Made by a program: the position numbers and the translations under genes. A stretch of DNA of 64,000 nucleotides from Tunturiibacter empetritectus (GTDB lineage: Bacteria; Acidobacteriota; Terriglobia; Terriglobales; Acidobacteriaceae): NCBI RefSeq assembly GCF_014201375.1, contig NZ_JACHDZ010000006.1:1-64000 (forward strand), in the 5' to 3' direction. Below the pieces are notes generated by a model, which saw only the letters and a list, made by a program, of their open reading frames with translations, was not told the origin of the DNA and did no database searches. Below, piece by piece: positions 8,736 through 16,748 of the stretch; position 1 is the first letter of the stretch; each line of letters starts with the position of its first letter.

Positions 8736-9794
8736 ATGAAAAAACCATCCACACCTCTCGGAGAGCTGGACCTGATCGAGCAGATCCGCCACGACTTCGC
8801 CACCAGTAACAGCGCGGTCAAGCTCGGCATCGGCGACGATTGCGCGATCCTGCGCCCTCCCCCCGGATGCGAAGTACTGGTGACCACGGACTTTACCCTC
8901 GAGGGCCGACACTTCCGCCGCGACTCCCATCCGCCGGAGTCGATAGGCCATCGATGCCTCGCTCGCGGACTGAGCGATCTCGCCGCTATGGGCGCGACCC
9001 CACTCGCGGCCTTCCTCTCCCTCGCGCTTCCCTCCACCATGCTCACCAAATCCGCCGGCCGCGCTTGGACCAAGGGCTTCTTCAACGGTCTGCGTGCGCT
9101 CGCCGAGCTGCACAGCGTTCCCCTCGCAGGAGGGGACACCTCAGAGTCCCCCGGCGGCAGAAGTGCCCTGATCCTCGCCGACATCGTTCTGATCGGCTCT
9201 GCGCCAAAGGGCAAGGCGCTGCGCCGTTCTGGAGCCTCACCCGGAGACGCACTCTACGTAACGGGCCAACTCGGCGGCGCCGCTGCAGAGTTGGCCATCA
9301 TGCTGAAGCGAAGACGACGGCCCCCCACCAATAAGACCACCGAAGATCATCCCCACATGTTTCCCGAGCCACGTCTGGACGTAGGCGAAGCCCTCCAGCG
9401 TCGTGGACTCGCCACAGCCTGCCTCGATATCAGCGACGGGCTCTCGACCGACCTGGCTCACCTCTGCCGCGCCTCAGGAGTGAATGCAGAGATCGAACAG
9501 GAAGCACTCCCGATCCATCCCCTCGCCGGAAAGCTGGATGCCCCGGCTGCCCTGCACACAGCGCTGCACGGGGGCGAAGACTACGAGCTACTATTCGGCG
9601 CGCCATCCTCAATCAGAATGCCAACCTCCCTCGCAGGAGTGCCACTCACTCGAATCGGCATCCTAAAAGCACGACGCACCGGTCACCCCCTGATGACTAT
9701 GCTCGCTCCAGACGGCAGCCGAATAGAGTTGAAACCCGGCGGTTGGGAACACTTCTCCAGACCCGTCCGAACGCCCAAAAAGCCACCACGCTGA
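8736..9794 (+). CDS. thiL: Thiamine-monophosphate kinase
   Basis: 352 residues from ATG 8736 (a GTG at 8709 in frame is less likely). ThiL phosphorylates thiamine monophosphate to the pyrophosphate with ATP. It is recognised by GELDLIEQIRHDF at the N-terminus, the metal/ATP motif LGIGDDCAIL, VTTDFTLEGRHF, RGLSDLAAMGATPLAA, the glycine-rich GGDTSESPGG, ACLDISDGLSTDLAHL and the C-terminal HGGEDYELLFG. All family landmarks are present and length is normal. No other thiamine gene is adjacent. It is followed after 48 bases by the PLP enzyme gene on the same strand. Confidence 0.96.
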   Translation: MKKPSTPLGELDLIEQIRHDFATSNSAVKLGIGDDCAILRPPPGCEVLVTTDFTLEGRHFRRDSHPPESIGHRCLARGLSDLAAMGATPLAAFLSLALPSTMLTKSAGRAWTKGFFNGLRALAELHSVPLAGGDTSESPGGRSALILADIVLIGSAPKGKALRRSGASPGDALYVTGQLGGAAAELAIMLKRRRRPPTNKTTEDHPHMFPEPRLDVGEALQRRGLATACLDISDGLSTDLAHLCRASGVNAEIEQEALPIHPLAGKLDAPAALHTALHGGEDYELLFGAPSSIRMPTSLAGVPLTRIGILKARRTGHPLMTMLAPDGSRIELKPGGWEHFSRPVRTPKKPPR

Positions 9795-9842
9795 GCCTGC
9801 TACCATCAATCGGTTCGATCCGAATCCGCACCTCAAAAATCT

Positions 9843-10979
9843 ATGCGCGACTCCACCAAGATCATCCGTTCCACACTGAGCCATACCGTCCCCGGCGAGC
9901 CGCTGCACGCTGGGCCAGTATTCGCCGCCCCGTACCACACGCCGGGCGACCCGTCGGACACCCCCTACACCTACGCACGCTCACACAATCCAACCTGGAC
10001 CGCACTCGAAAGAGCCATCGGTCAGATGGAGTCCGGGCAACTCGCTACAGGCGAGAGCTACCAGGCCACCGCGCTGGTCTTCGCCTCCGGCATGGCAGCC
10101 TGTGCCGCGGTCTTTGGAGCGGTCCTGCGACCCGGAGACATCGTCGTTCTTCCTTCAAACGCCTACTACACTGCCCGCGCCCTGCTGCAGGAGTACTTCG
10201 CTCCCGTGGGCATCACGCTGCGTATGGCGCCCACCGCTGGAAACGCGCAGGCTGAACTACTCGAGGGCGCGCGACTGCTCTGGCTGGAGTCGCCTAGCAA
10301 TCCCGGCATGGAGATCTGCGACATCGCCCTGCTCAGCGAAGCAGCGCATCGTGCAGGCGCTCTGGTCGCGGTAGACAACACCACGCCCACACCGCTGGGC
10401 CAACTTCCGCTCGCACTAGGCGCAGACTTTTCCGTCGCCTCGGATACGAAATCGATGACCGGGCACAGTGATCTCCTGCTGGGCCACGTCGCGGTACGCG
10501 ACCTCGAGCTCCGTGCAAAGCTCGACCAATGGCGCACCCTCACCGGAGCCGCCCTCGGCCCAATGGAGGCCTGGCTCGCGCTTCGTTCTATCGCAACGCT
10601 TCCCCTGCGCCTCGAGCGCTCCTGCGAAAACGCGCAACGCATCGCCGAATTTCTCACATCGAGAAAAGAAGTAACCAGCGTCTTCTACCCCGGCTTGCCG
10701 TCGCATCCCGGCCACGCGATCGCGAAGAGACAGATGCGCTACTTCGGCCCGGTGTTGAGCTTCGTATTGCGAGACAAAAGATCCGCCGACACATTTCTCT
10801 CCAAGTCCGCCCTGCTCACCGAAGCAACCAGCTTCGGCGGCGTAACGACAACCGCGGAGCGCCGGGCGAAGTGGGGCGGCGACGCAATCCCTGACGGCTT
10901 CATCCGTATGAGCGCCGGCTGCGAGGCCATCGAGGACCTCGTCGAAGATATGACCCAAGCCTTGGACGCTGTGCAGTGA
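9843..10979 (+). CDS. Cys/Met-metabolism PLP enzyme (cystathionine gamma-lyase/synthase type)
   Basis: 378 residues, the length typical of the trans-sulfuration family. Recognisable parts: TYARSHNPTWTALERAIGQME at the N-terminus (the Y-R-N-P element binding PLP phosphate of the neighbouring subunit), ALVFASGMAACAAVF, LLWLESPSNPGMEI, VAVDNTTPTPL, and SVASDTKSMTGHSDLLLG holding the Schiff-base Lys. The C-terminal SFGGVTTTAERRAKW replaces the usual SLGGVESLI motif. It makes or breaks cystathionine or related gamma-substituted amino acids; direction cannot be told from sequence. The window also has hom and cysM, so a place in methionine/cysteine metabolism is plausible. Confidence 0.88.
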   Translation: MRDSTKIIRSTLSHTVPGEPLHAGPVFAAPYHTPGDPSDTPYTYARSHNPTWTALERAIGQMESGQLATGESYQATALVFASGMAACAAVFGAVLRPGDIVVLPSNAYYTARALLQEYFAPVGITLRMAPTAGNAQAELLEGARLLWLESPSNPGMEICDIALLSEAAHRAGALVAVDNTTPTPLGQLPLALGADFSVASDTKSMTGHSDLLLGHVAVRDLELRAKLDQWRTLTGAALGPMEAWLALRSIATLPLRLERSCENAQRIAEFLTSRKEVTSVFYPGLPSHPGHAIAKRQMRYFGPVLSFVLRDKRSADTFLSKSALLTEATSFGGVTTTAERRAKWGGDAIPDGFIRMSAGCEAIEDLVEDMTQALDAVQ

Positions 10980-11181
10980 GGATTTTTTGGAGAGAAAAAA
11001 TATGGCTGTGGTGAAAGTGCGTTTTTGCAGGGGTTTTGCGAATTTCGGGGTGTTTTTGGATGGTAAATCGTGGTGAATTTGTGGTGAGATGCGTGGCTGA
11101 CGTGGTGTTTTGGACTTCACTTTTTCGGACTCGAAAAATACGACAACTTTTTAATATTTATTTTTCGGGGGCCGGGACGTG
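10980..11181 (+). other. C-poor, G/T-rich intergenic strip, no gene seen
   Basis: The plus strand from 10980 to about 11115 is almost free of C and rich in G and T, with recurring GTGGTGA/TGGTGAA-like words, then becomes AT-rich (ACAACTTTTTAATATTTATTTTT at 11141-11163 in part). An open frame runs through it on the minus strand but its translation (P, S, H, K, T rich) looks non-coding. The AT-rich end lies just before the next gene start and could hold its promoter. Confidence 0.5.
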
Positions 11182-11781
11182 ATGCAAGGTAGCGATGTGT
11201 TTGCTCAGACCTGGACCGCTGAGATCCTGAAGACCGCGCCGTTGATCGCGCCCGCGCGGCAGTTTGTCTATCCCAGGCAGATCGCAGGCGAAGAAGACGC
11301 GTTGGCCCGAGGTGCGTCGCAGCTGATGGTTCGTCCAGCCAATGGAGGAGCATTTCTCGCAACGTGCGCCCTGGGCTTCACCGACTCCACGATGCCGACC
11401 GGAGTCTTTGCCTGTCCCAATCCGCGGGAGATGTGCGCGCTGGCCGGCGGCTACGCGTACCTCGTCGATACCACTCAACCGGAGTACTGCACGCACATCG
11501 AGATGAAGCCGGTGGTCGAAGCACGCCCTCTCGTAGCGCAGGGACTTCTGTTATTCGTCGGCTTTCACTCGATGATCGCCTGGGGTGCGAGCGGACAAGC
11601 GTGGGAGACGGCGCGACTCAGCTGGGAGGGCGTTCGCATCACCGGCATAGAAGGCAACACGCTGCACGGCATGGGATGGAACCTTCTGACCGATCGCGAG
11701 GTTGCCTTCGAAGTAGACCTGCTTACCGGTCATCATCAGGGCGGGGGGTTCGCTCAGCCGCCGCAGCGACAAAAAAGCTGA
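11182..11781 (+). CDS. Protein of unknown function
   Basis: 199 residues from ATG 11182, immediately preceded by an in-frame GTG. No signal peptide, membrane segment or motif that I recognise. Composition is coding-like, with a compact alpha/beta pattern (GGAYAYLVDTTQPEYC, GLLLFVGFHSMIAWGAS, WEGVRITGIEGNTLHGMGW). The WEGVRI and GWNL elements suggest a beta-propeller or WD-like fragment, but this is only an impression. The last 59 bases overlap the 3' end of rsmD on the opposite strand. Confidence 0.75.
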   Translation: MQGSDVFAQTWTAEILKTAPLIAPARQFVYPRQIAGEEDALARGASQLMVRPANGGAFLATCALGFTDSTMPTGVFACPNPREMCALAGGYAYLVDTTQPEYCTHIEMKPVVEARPLVAQGLLLFVGFHSMIAWGASGQAWETARLSWEGVRITGIEGNTLHGMGWNLLTDREVAFEVDLLTGHHQGGGFAQPPQRQKS

Positions 11782-12322
11782 GCGCTGCATCGCCCTGCTT
11801 CAATAGACGAGTGTGTTCGAGCACACTATAGCGCGAAGCAAGCTTCGACTTACTCCCGTGTTCGGCGATCACCAAAGCATCCGCGGCAAGAATCGCACGA
11901 CCACGCACGCTTCCGAAAAAATTGAGCGTGCCGGAGTATTCGTCCTCAGCCTCGTACGGCGGATCAAGATAGACGATATCCACCGGCTGCGGCAGTTTGC
12001 CAAGCCGTTGCAGCATCGCTCCCACACCGCGATCCTCCAGTGTGAATCCGCGACCAATCTTCAACGCGGCAAGATTCTGTCGCAGCGAAGCAAGCGCCGG
12101 CTCAGCGTTCTCCGCAAACCAGACGTGCTCCGCGCCACGGCTTATCGCCTCAATCCCCACCGCGCCAGTACCAGCGTAGAGATCGACAAACCGGCAACCC
12201 TCCAGCCGCGGCGCAAGGATGTTGAAGAGCGTCTCCCTCAGGCGGTCACTGGTCGGACGAGTTTCGAGACCACGCGGAGCGGCGAGCTGACGAGATCGGT
12301 AAGTACCTGCAATGACGCGCAT
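11723..12322 (-). CDS. rsmD: 16S rRNA (guanine966-N2)-methyltransferase
   Basis: 199 residues from ATG 12322; the frame continues upstream but the family N-terminus MRVIAGTYRSRQLAAPRGLE fixes the start. Next come the conserved RPTSDRLRETLFNIL, the SAM-binding VDLYAGTGAVGIEAISRGA and the catalytic DIVYLDPPYE (DPPY motif for N2 methylation of guanine). It methylates G966 in helix 31 of 16S rRNA during 30S assembly. Length matches RsmD (about 190-200). It is divergent from the site-2-protease-like gene, whose start is 60 bases away, so both promoters must be compact or overlapping. Confidence 0.95.
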   Translation of the reverse strand: MRVIAGTYRSRQLAAPRGLETRPTSDRLRETLFNILAPRLEGCRFVDLYAGTGAVGIEAISRGAEHVWFAENAEPALASLRQNLAALKIGRGFTLEDRGVGAMLQRLGKLPQPVDIVYLDPPYEAEDEYSGTLNFFGSVRGRAILAADALVIAEHGSKSKLASRYSVLEHTRLLKQGDAALSFFVAAAAERTPRPDDDR

Positions 12323-12382
12323 CTTTCCATGGTAAGCCGCCAGCAAGCGAATCCGGTAACGGCAGCGCATACAATTGGGGAC

Positions 12383-13489
12383 ATGCGTGGGTGGTCTTTT
12401 CCGATCGGCAGATTTCTCGGCGTGGATGTTCGCATTCACACCTTCTTCCTCCTTATCCTTGGGTTGTCGATCAGCTACGCCTCCATGACGGGTGCCACCG
12501 GGAGCCGAGGATTCGCTCTCTGGCTTCTCCTCCTGCTCGCTGTCGTCGTTCGGGAAGTAGCCCGCGCCATCGGTGCAGCCTGGTTCGAGCTCGACGTTCG
12601 CAGCGTGCTCCTGCTGCCCGTCGGCGGCCTGATGAGCTACGCCAGCACCGAAGCAACCGAGAAGGCCTCCACCCCGGAGATGCAAAAGCGCATGGCCGTC
12701 ATCGGGCCAACGGCGAACATCGGATTCGGCCTACTGCTGGCCGCGCTGACGCTCGTGATCGCCCCCGAGGTCAGCATCCTCGAGCGGCCTTGGATGTCGC
12801 CCCTGCACCTGCTGAGGGCCGCTGTCTGGATGAACATCCTGCTCGGCGTCGTGAACCTGCTGCCAGCCTCGCCGCTCGATGGAGGCCGCGTCTTTCGCGG
12901 CGAGTTCGCCAAGACCAAAGGCGTCATGAAGAGTTCACGAGCCGCAGCAGGTCTGGGCCAGTTCATCGCCATCGCCCTCATCGTAGCAGGCCTCCTCGTC
13001 CCGAACATGTGGCTGGTCATGATCGGCGCGTTCCTCATGATCGGCGCGCACATGGAAGATCAGGGCCTGCTCCTGCAAACCGACGTCGACGCAGTGCGGA
13101 TGCGCGATGTAATGCTCACCCAGTTCAGCATGCTGTCGGCCTCCGACACGCTCGAAGACGCACTCCAACGCTCCGTCCATACCCTGCAGGATGTCTTTCC
13201 CGTCGTGCGTGGATCGAATCTCGTCGGCGCCGTCTCACGGCAGAGCATCGTCGACGCCCTGCAAAGCGACGGCAACGGCTACGTGCAGGGTGTAATGACG
13301 CGCTCCTTCCAGACCGCACAGCCCGACGACTCGCTCGTCAAGACGCTGCGCCGCATCATGGCCGGCCAGGGCGCGCAGATGGTTCCCGTCCTCGAAGGCG
13401 ACCGCATCGTCGGCATCATCACGCCGCAGAATCTAGCCCTCTCCATGGGCATGCTGAACCAACGCCGCAAGCTGCGGCAACCGGAATAA
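12383..13489 (+). CDS. Site-2-protease-like (M50 family) membrane protein with CBS pair, catalytic histidines missing
   Basis: 368 residues from ATG 12383 (GGGG seven bases upstream; the much longer open frame starting at 11813 is a shadow of rsmD). Topology: WSFPIGRFLGVDVRIHTFFLLILGL, several membrane helices, then two CBS domains (about residues 235-360). M50 CBS proteins normally carry HExxH in the second helix; here the position reads REVAR (Arg57, Glu58, Arg61), so both zinc-binding His are Arg. The other landmarks, LLPVGG and NLLPASPLDGGRV with Asp166, are kept. It is therefore probably a non-proteolytic, adenine-nucleotide-sensing pseudoenzyme. The stop overlaps the rsmI start (TAATG). 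Confidence 0.9.
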   Translation: MRGWSFPIGRFLGVDVRIHTFFLLILGLSISYASMTGATGSRGFALWLLLLLAVVVREVARAIGAAWFELDVRSVLLLPVGGLMSYASTEATEKASTPEMQKRMAVIGPTANIGFGLLLAALTLVIAPEVSILERPWMSPLHLLRAAVWMNILLGVVNLLPASPLDGGRVFRGEFAKTKGVMKSSRAAAGLGQFIAIALIVAGLLVPNMWLVMIGAFLMIGAHMEDQGLLLQTDVDAVRMRDVMLTQFSMLSASDTLEDALQRSVHTLQDVFPVVRGSNLVGAVSRQSIVDALQSDGNGYVQGVMTRSFQTAQPDDSLVKTLRRIMAGQGAQMVPVLEGDRIVGIITPQNLALSMGMLNQRRKLRQPE

Positions 13490-14379
13490 TGGCGAGCCAC
13501 GACCACGACGACCGGCCGCTGGCGCCGGGGCTCTACCTCGTAGCCACCCCCATCGGCAACCTCGAAGACATCACGCTCCGGGCGCTGCGAGTCCTGCGTC
13601 AAGCGGACCGCATCGCCTGCGAAGACACACGCCAAACGCAAAAACTCCTTAACCACTTCGAGATCCGCACCCCCACCGTCAGCTATCACATGCACAATGA
13701 GGGCTCGCGCGCCGAAGAACTCATCGCCGAGCTGAAGACCGGTGCCCGCATCGCAGTCGTCAGCGACGCCGGAACCCCCGGCATAGCCGATCCCGGCGGC
13801 CAGATCGTCGCCGCTGCCCTCGACGCCGGAGTCGATGTCTTCCCCATCCCAGGCGCAAACGCCGCAGTCAGCGGCCTGATCGCAAGCGGCCTCTCCACCG
13901 AGCGCTTCACCTTCCACGGCTTCCTCCCCGCTAAGGCTGGCCAGCGCAAGACAGCGCTCGAAGACCTCATACGAGGCGAGGTAACCCACGTCTTCTACGA
14001 AGCCCCGCACCGCATCCTCGACACCCTCGCCGACATCGACGCCGTCTTCGGCCCAGAGCAGCACATCGTCATCGCACGCGAACTGACCAAGCTGCATGAA
14101 GAGTTTTTGCGAGGAACAGTCGCCGATCTGCGATCCCAACTAGCCGCGCGCGCCAGCGTCCGCGGAGAGATAGTGCTGATGCTCGCGCCAACCTCAATCG
14201 AGAGCACCTCCGACGACAAGAAAGACAAGAAAACCACCCTCGCCGCCGAGGTCTCAGCAATAATGAAGTCAGAAGGAATCAGCGAGATGGACGCTCTGAA
14301 GCGAGTCGCCCGCGAACGCGGCATCGGCAAGAGCGAAGCCTATCGCGAGCTGCAGCGCGAGCAGAACCGGCGACGCTAA
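13489..14379 (+). CDS. rsmI: 16S rRNA (cytidine1402-2'-O)-methyltransferase
   Basis: 296 residues. RsmI methylates the ribose of C1402 in the decoding centre with SAM. Family motifs: LYLVATPIGNLEDITLRAL, ACEDTRQTQKLL, AVVSDAGTPGIADPG, FPIPGANAAVSGLIASGL, FTFHGFLPAKAGQRK, FYEAPHRILDTL and VIARELTKLHEEF. Start ATG 13489 shares one base with the preceding stop, so translation is probably coupled to the M50-like gene. A lysine-rich linker (DDKKDKK) leads to a C-terminal helical domain ending REQNRRR. Confidence 0.97.
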   Translation: MASHDHDDRPLAPGLYLVATPIGNLEDITLRALRVLRQADRIACEDTRQTQKLLNHFEIRTPTVSYHMHNEGSRAEELIAELKTGARIAVVSDAGTPGIADPGGQIVAAALDAGVDVFPIPGANAAVSGLIASGLSTERFTFHGFLPAKAGQRKTALEDLIRGEVTHVFYEAPHRILDTLADIDAVFGPEQHIVIARELTKLHEEFLRGTVADLRSQLAARASVRGEIVLMLAPTSIESTSDDKKDKKTTLAAEVSAIMKSEGISEMDALKRVARERGIGKSEAYRELQREQNRRR

Positions 14380-14404
14380 GCCTCGTCACCACCCAGGCTA
14401 TTCC

Positions 14405-14818
14405 CTAATCTCGCCCCTTGACCCGATCATAGTGATACACGTTGCTGGTCGTCCCCAGCGCCTGGTTATAAAGGATCGTCGCACCAATCGCTTCGTTGAG
14501 CTCTTCGGTGAACTCATGGATCGACCGCAGATGATCAGCCGACGCCGGAATCTCCAGCTTGCTCGTCTTGAGAAACTTCTGATATCCCCGGTCGAGCACA
14601 CGCGCGATCTCGCCATTCAGCAGCCATCCTGGCCGAGCCAGTATCTCGACCGTGCCGTCCGGAGCCGTGGCAATCTCAGCCGCACAACCGTATTTCCTTA
14701 CCTGGACAGCATTTGGCGTTCGCTTTGCACCCTCCTGAGCAGGGGCAACATCGAATCTCTGGCCTCCAAGGAGACCAAGAACGTCATTGAAGCTTCGTTG
14801 TGGGATCTTTTTCGCCAT
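14405..14818 (-). CDS. Conserved-looking protein of unknown function
   Basis: 137 residues, no signal peptide or membrane helix. N-terminus MAKKIPQRSFNDVLGLLGGQRFDV; the middle (CAAEIATAPDGTVEILARPGWLLNGEIARVLDRGYQKF, quoted in part) looks like an alpha/beta domain with a beta-hairpin; the C-terminal half is helical (LRSIHEFTEELNEAIGATILYNQALG). I do not recognise the family. It is a single gene on the minus strand, tail to tail with rsmI (25-base gap) and divergent from cysM with 113 bases between the starts. Confidence 0.75.
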   Translation of the reverse strand: MAKKIPQRSFNDVLGLLGGQRFDVAPAQEGAKRTPNAVQVRKYGCAAEIATAPDGTVEILARPGWLLNGEIARVLDRGYQKFLKTSKLEIPASADHLRSIHEFTEELNEAIGATILYNQALGTTSNVYHYDRVKGRD

Positions 14819-14931
14819 AAGTGCAATACGTTAGACTCGATTAACTGTCGCACATTCGCGGAACTCCTTCAATCGCAGCGCTCCGGAACGCGTCAAATGC
14901 GTCAAATGAATATCTTAAAGATGGGAGCTGC

Positions 14932-15867
14932 ATGATCGCCACCCTCAAACCGTTTGGAACCAGCATCGTCGAACGCGTCGGTCACACTCCGCTGGTCAGG
15001 CTCGAGCGCCTCAGCGCCCATTTGCCCGGAGTCCAGATTCTGGGCAAAGCCGAATGGGCGAACCCCGGCGGCTCGGTGAAAGATCGCGCAGCCTCTGCCA
15101 TCGTCGCCGACGCACAGCGCAGAGGCCTCCTCAGCGACAGTCGCGGCCTGCTCGACGCCACCAGCGGCAACACCGGTATCGCGTATGCCATGCTGGGCGC
15201 TGCGTTGGGCTTTCGGGTCACGCTCTGCATGCCGTCGAACGTCTCGCCCGAGCGCAAGCGCTACCTCGCCGCGTACGGAGCAGAAGTCCTCTGGACCGAT
15301 CCCGCCAACGGCTCCGACGGCGCAATCCGCAAAGCGCGAGAGCTGGCCGCAGCCGAACCCGATAAGTACTACTACGCCGACCAGTACTCCAACGACGAGA
15401 ACTGGAAGGCGCACTACCGCACCACCGCGAACGAGATCTGGGAGCAGACTGAGGGCCAGGTGACCCACTTCGTCGCGGGCCTCGGAACCAGCGGCACCTT
15501 TATGGGCACCACCCGCCGCCTCAAGGAGCTGAACCCGTCAATCCGATGCATCTCCATGCAGCCGGACTCGCCCTTCAACGGACTCGAAGGCCTCAAGCAC
15601 ATGGCAACCGCAATCGTCCCGCGCATCTACGATCCCGCACTCGCAGACGCCAACATCGACATGCCCACCGAAACCGCCTACGAGATGGTAAAAAATCTGG
15701 CCCGCAACCAGGGCCTGCTCGTCGGAATCTCCTCTGCTGCCGCCGTTGCGGCCTCTCTCCAGATTGCCGAGCAGGAAGCCACCGCCGGTCGCGAGGCAGT
15801 CATCGTCACCATCCTCTGCGACTCGGCTGAGAAATACATGAGCGAACGCTTCTGGCAGGAGGGCTAA
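14932..15867 (+). CDS. cysM: Cysteine synthase B-type enzyme, protein-thiocarboxylate pathway
   Basis: 311 residues. Fold-type II PLP enzyme: NPGGSVKDRAA carries the PLP Lys, DATSGNTGIAYA binds the substrate carboxylate, GLGTSGTFMG binds PLP phosphate, and VGISSAAAVAA supplies the pyridine-nitrogen Ser. The downstream genes encode a JAMM protease, a ubiquitin-like sulfur carrier and an activating enzyme, so this CysM most likely takes sulfur from the carrier thiocarboxylate, as Mycobacterium tuberculosis CysM does with CysO, rather than free sulfide. Whether it uses O-phospho- or O-acetylserine is not decided. GGGAG lies about 6 bases before ATG 14932. Gap to the next gene is 5 bases. Confidence 0.94.
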   Translation: MIATLKPFGTSIVERVGHTPLVRLERLSAHLPGVQILGKAEWANPGGSVKDRAASAIVADAQRRGLLSDSRGLLDATSGNTGIAYAMLGAALGFRVTLCMPSNVSPERKRYLAAYGAEVLWTDPANGSDGAIRKARELAAAEPDKYYYADQYSNDENWKAHYRTTANEIWEQTEGQVTHFVAGLGTSGTFMGTTRRLKELNPSIRCISMQPDSPFNGLEGLKHMATAIVPRIYDPALADANIDMPTETAYEMVKNLARNQGLLVGISSAAAVAASLQIAEQEATAGREAVIVTILCDSAEKYMSERFWQEG

Positions 15868-15872
15868 CCCAG

Positions 15873-16373
15873 ATGCTTCGCATCCACTACGCTGACTACG
15901 AAGCCCTGCGAGCCCACGGTGAAGAGACCTATCCGAACGAGTGCTGCGGCGTCCTACTCGGAAAGAACATCGCTGGCGAGGACGACGGCGTCACGGTCAA
16001 TCACGTCCAGCAGATCGTCCGCGCCGGCAACACCCGCACCGACTCCGCGCACAACCGCTATCAGATCGCCCCGCAAGAGCTAGTCAAGATCCAGCGGCAG
16101 GCGCGCGGCCTCGGCCTGGATATCGTCGGCTTCTACCACTCGCATCCCGACCATCCCGCCCAGTGGTCGAAGACCGACTTCGCCGAAGCCCACTGGCTCG
16201 GCTGCTCCTACCTCATCACCAGTGTCGAACAGGGCAAAGCTGTCCTGACCAACTCCTTTCTGCTCAGCGGATCAGGAGAGGACGACAAAAACTTCGAGGA
16301 CCAAGCCATTCAAATCGACATCGCCGCCAACGTCGCCGAAGCAGCAGCACCCAACCAGAAAGGTCAGGCATGA
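15873..16373 (+). CDS. mec: JAMM/M67 metallopeptidase acting on the sulfur-carrier protein
   Basis: 166 residues. The complete JAMM zinc-protease signature is present: Glu23 in NECCGVLLG, and His89-x-His91-P-x6-Ser99-x2-Asp102 in HSHPDHPAQWSKTD. In the mycobacterial pathway Mec releases cysteine from the CysO-Cys adduct; related enzymes (QbsD, HcyD types) trim carriers to expose the terminal Gly-Gly. The neighbouring carrier ends with residues after Gly-Gly, so this enzyme may do both jobs. AGGAGG lies upstream of ATG 15873. Its stop overlaps the start of the carrier gene (ATGA), indicating translational coupling. Confidence 0.93.
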   Translation: MLRIHYADYEALRAHGEETYPNECCGVLLGKNIAGEDDGVTVNHVQQIVRAGNTRTDSAHNRYQIAPQELVKIQRQARGLGLDIVGFYHSHPDHPAQWSKTDFAEAHWLGCSYLITSVEQGKAVLTNSFLLSGSGEDDKNFEDQAIQIDIAANVAEAAAPNQKGQA

Positions 16374-16657
16374 ACATTCACATCCCTACCCCGCTGCGAG
16401 CCTACACCGGCGGACTCGAGACCGTCAGCGTAGCGGGAACAACCGTCAGCAGCGTGTTTCAACAACTGACAGTCCAATACCCAGAACTCAAGCCACACCT
16501 CTTCACCCCGGAGGGTAAGCTCCGTTCGTTCGTCAACGTCTACCTCAACGACGACGACATCCGCTACCTTCCAAATAAGGAAGAGACCCCGGCAGCCGAC
16601 ACAGACGAACTCACGATCATTCCCTCCATCGCCGGCGGAACAAGCTGTCGACTCTAA
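16370..16657 (+). CDS. cysO: Ubiquitin-like sulfur-carrier protein with C-terminal extension (CysO/MoaD/ThiS family)
   Basis: 95 residues. Beta-grasp pattern: MNIHIPTPLRAYTGG start, VSSVFQQLTVQYPEL helix, FVNVYLNDDDIRYL and the C-terminal DELTIIPSIAGG. In active carriers the last Gly is the C-terminus and becomes the thiocarboxylate. Here Gly89-Gly90 is followed by TSCRL, five extra residues, so the product looks like a precursor that needs trimming, most simply by the JAMM protease encoded immediately upstream. The start ATG 16370 overlaps the upstream stop by 4 bases. A hairpin follows 16 bases after the stop. Confidence 0.92.
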   Translation: MNIHIPTPLRAYTGGLETVSVAGTTVSSVFQQLTVQYPELKPHLFTPEGKLRSFVNVYLNDDDIRYLPNKEETPAADTDELTIIPSIAGGTSCRL

Positions 16658-16672
16658 AATTTTCCTATTTGT

Positions 16673-16698
16673 AACCGTCTAAGTTCTAAGACGGTTTT
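16673..16698 (+). terminator. Intra-operon hairpin, terminator or attenuator
   Basis: AACCGTCT (16673-16680) pairs with AGACGGTT (16689-16696), with an 8-base loop, followed by TTAC rather than a long U run. It lies between the carrier and the MoeZ gene, so it may reduce read-through or stabilise the upstream mRNA 3' end, leaving more carrier than activator. A weak terminator is the simplest reading. Confidence 0.6.
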
Positions 16699-16748
16699 AC
16701 GAGATGAAGATTTTTTGACGCCCTCCACGAGAGACAGAGGAAAAGACA

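Noticed and set aside
11813..12382. Long open frame preceding the M50-like gene on the plus strand
   Set aside because: It is the shadow of rsmD on the other strand. Family N-termini of both genes fix the boundaries at 12322 and 12383.
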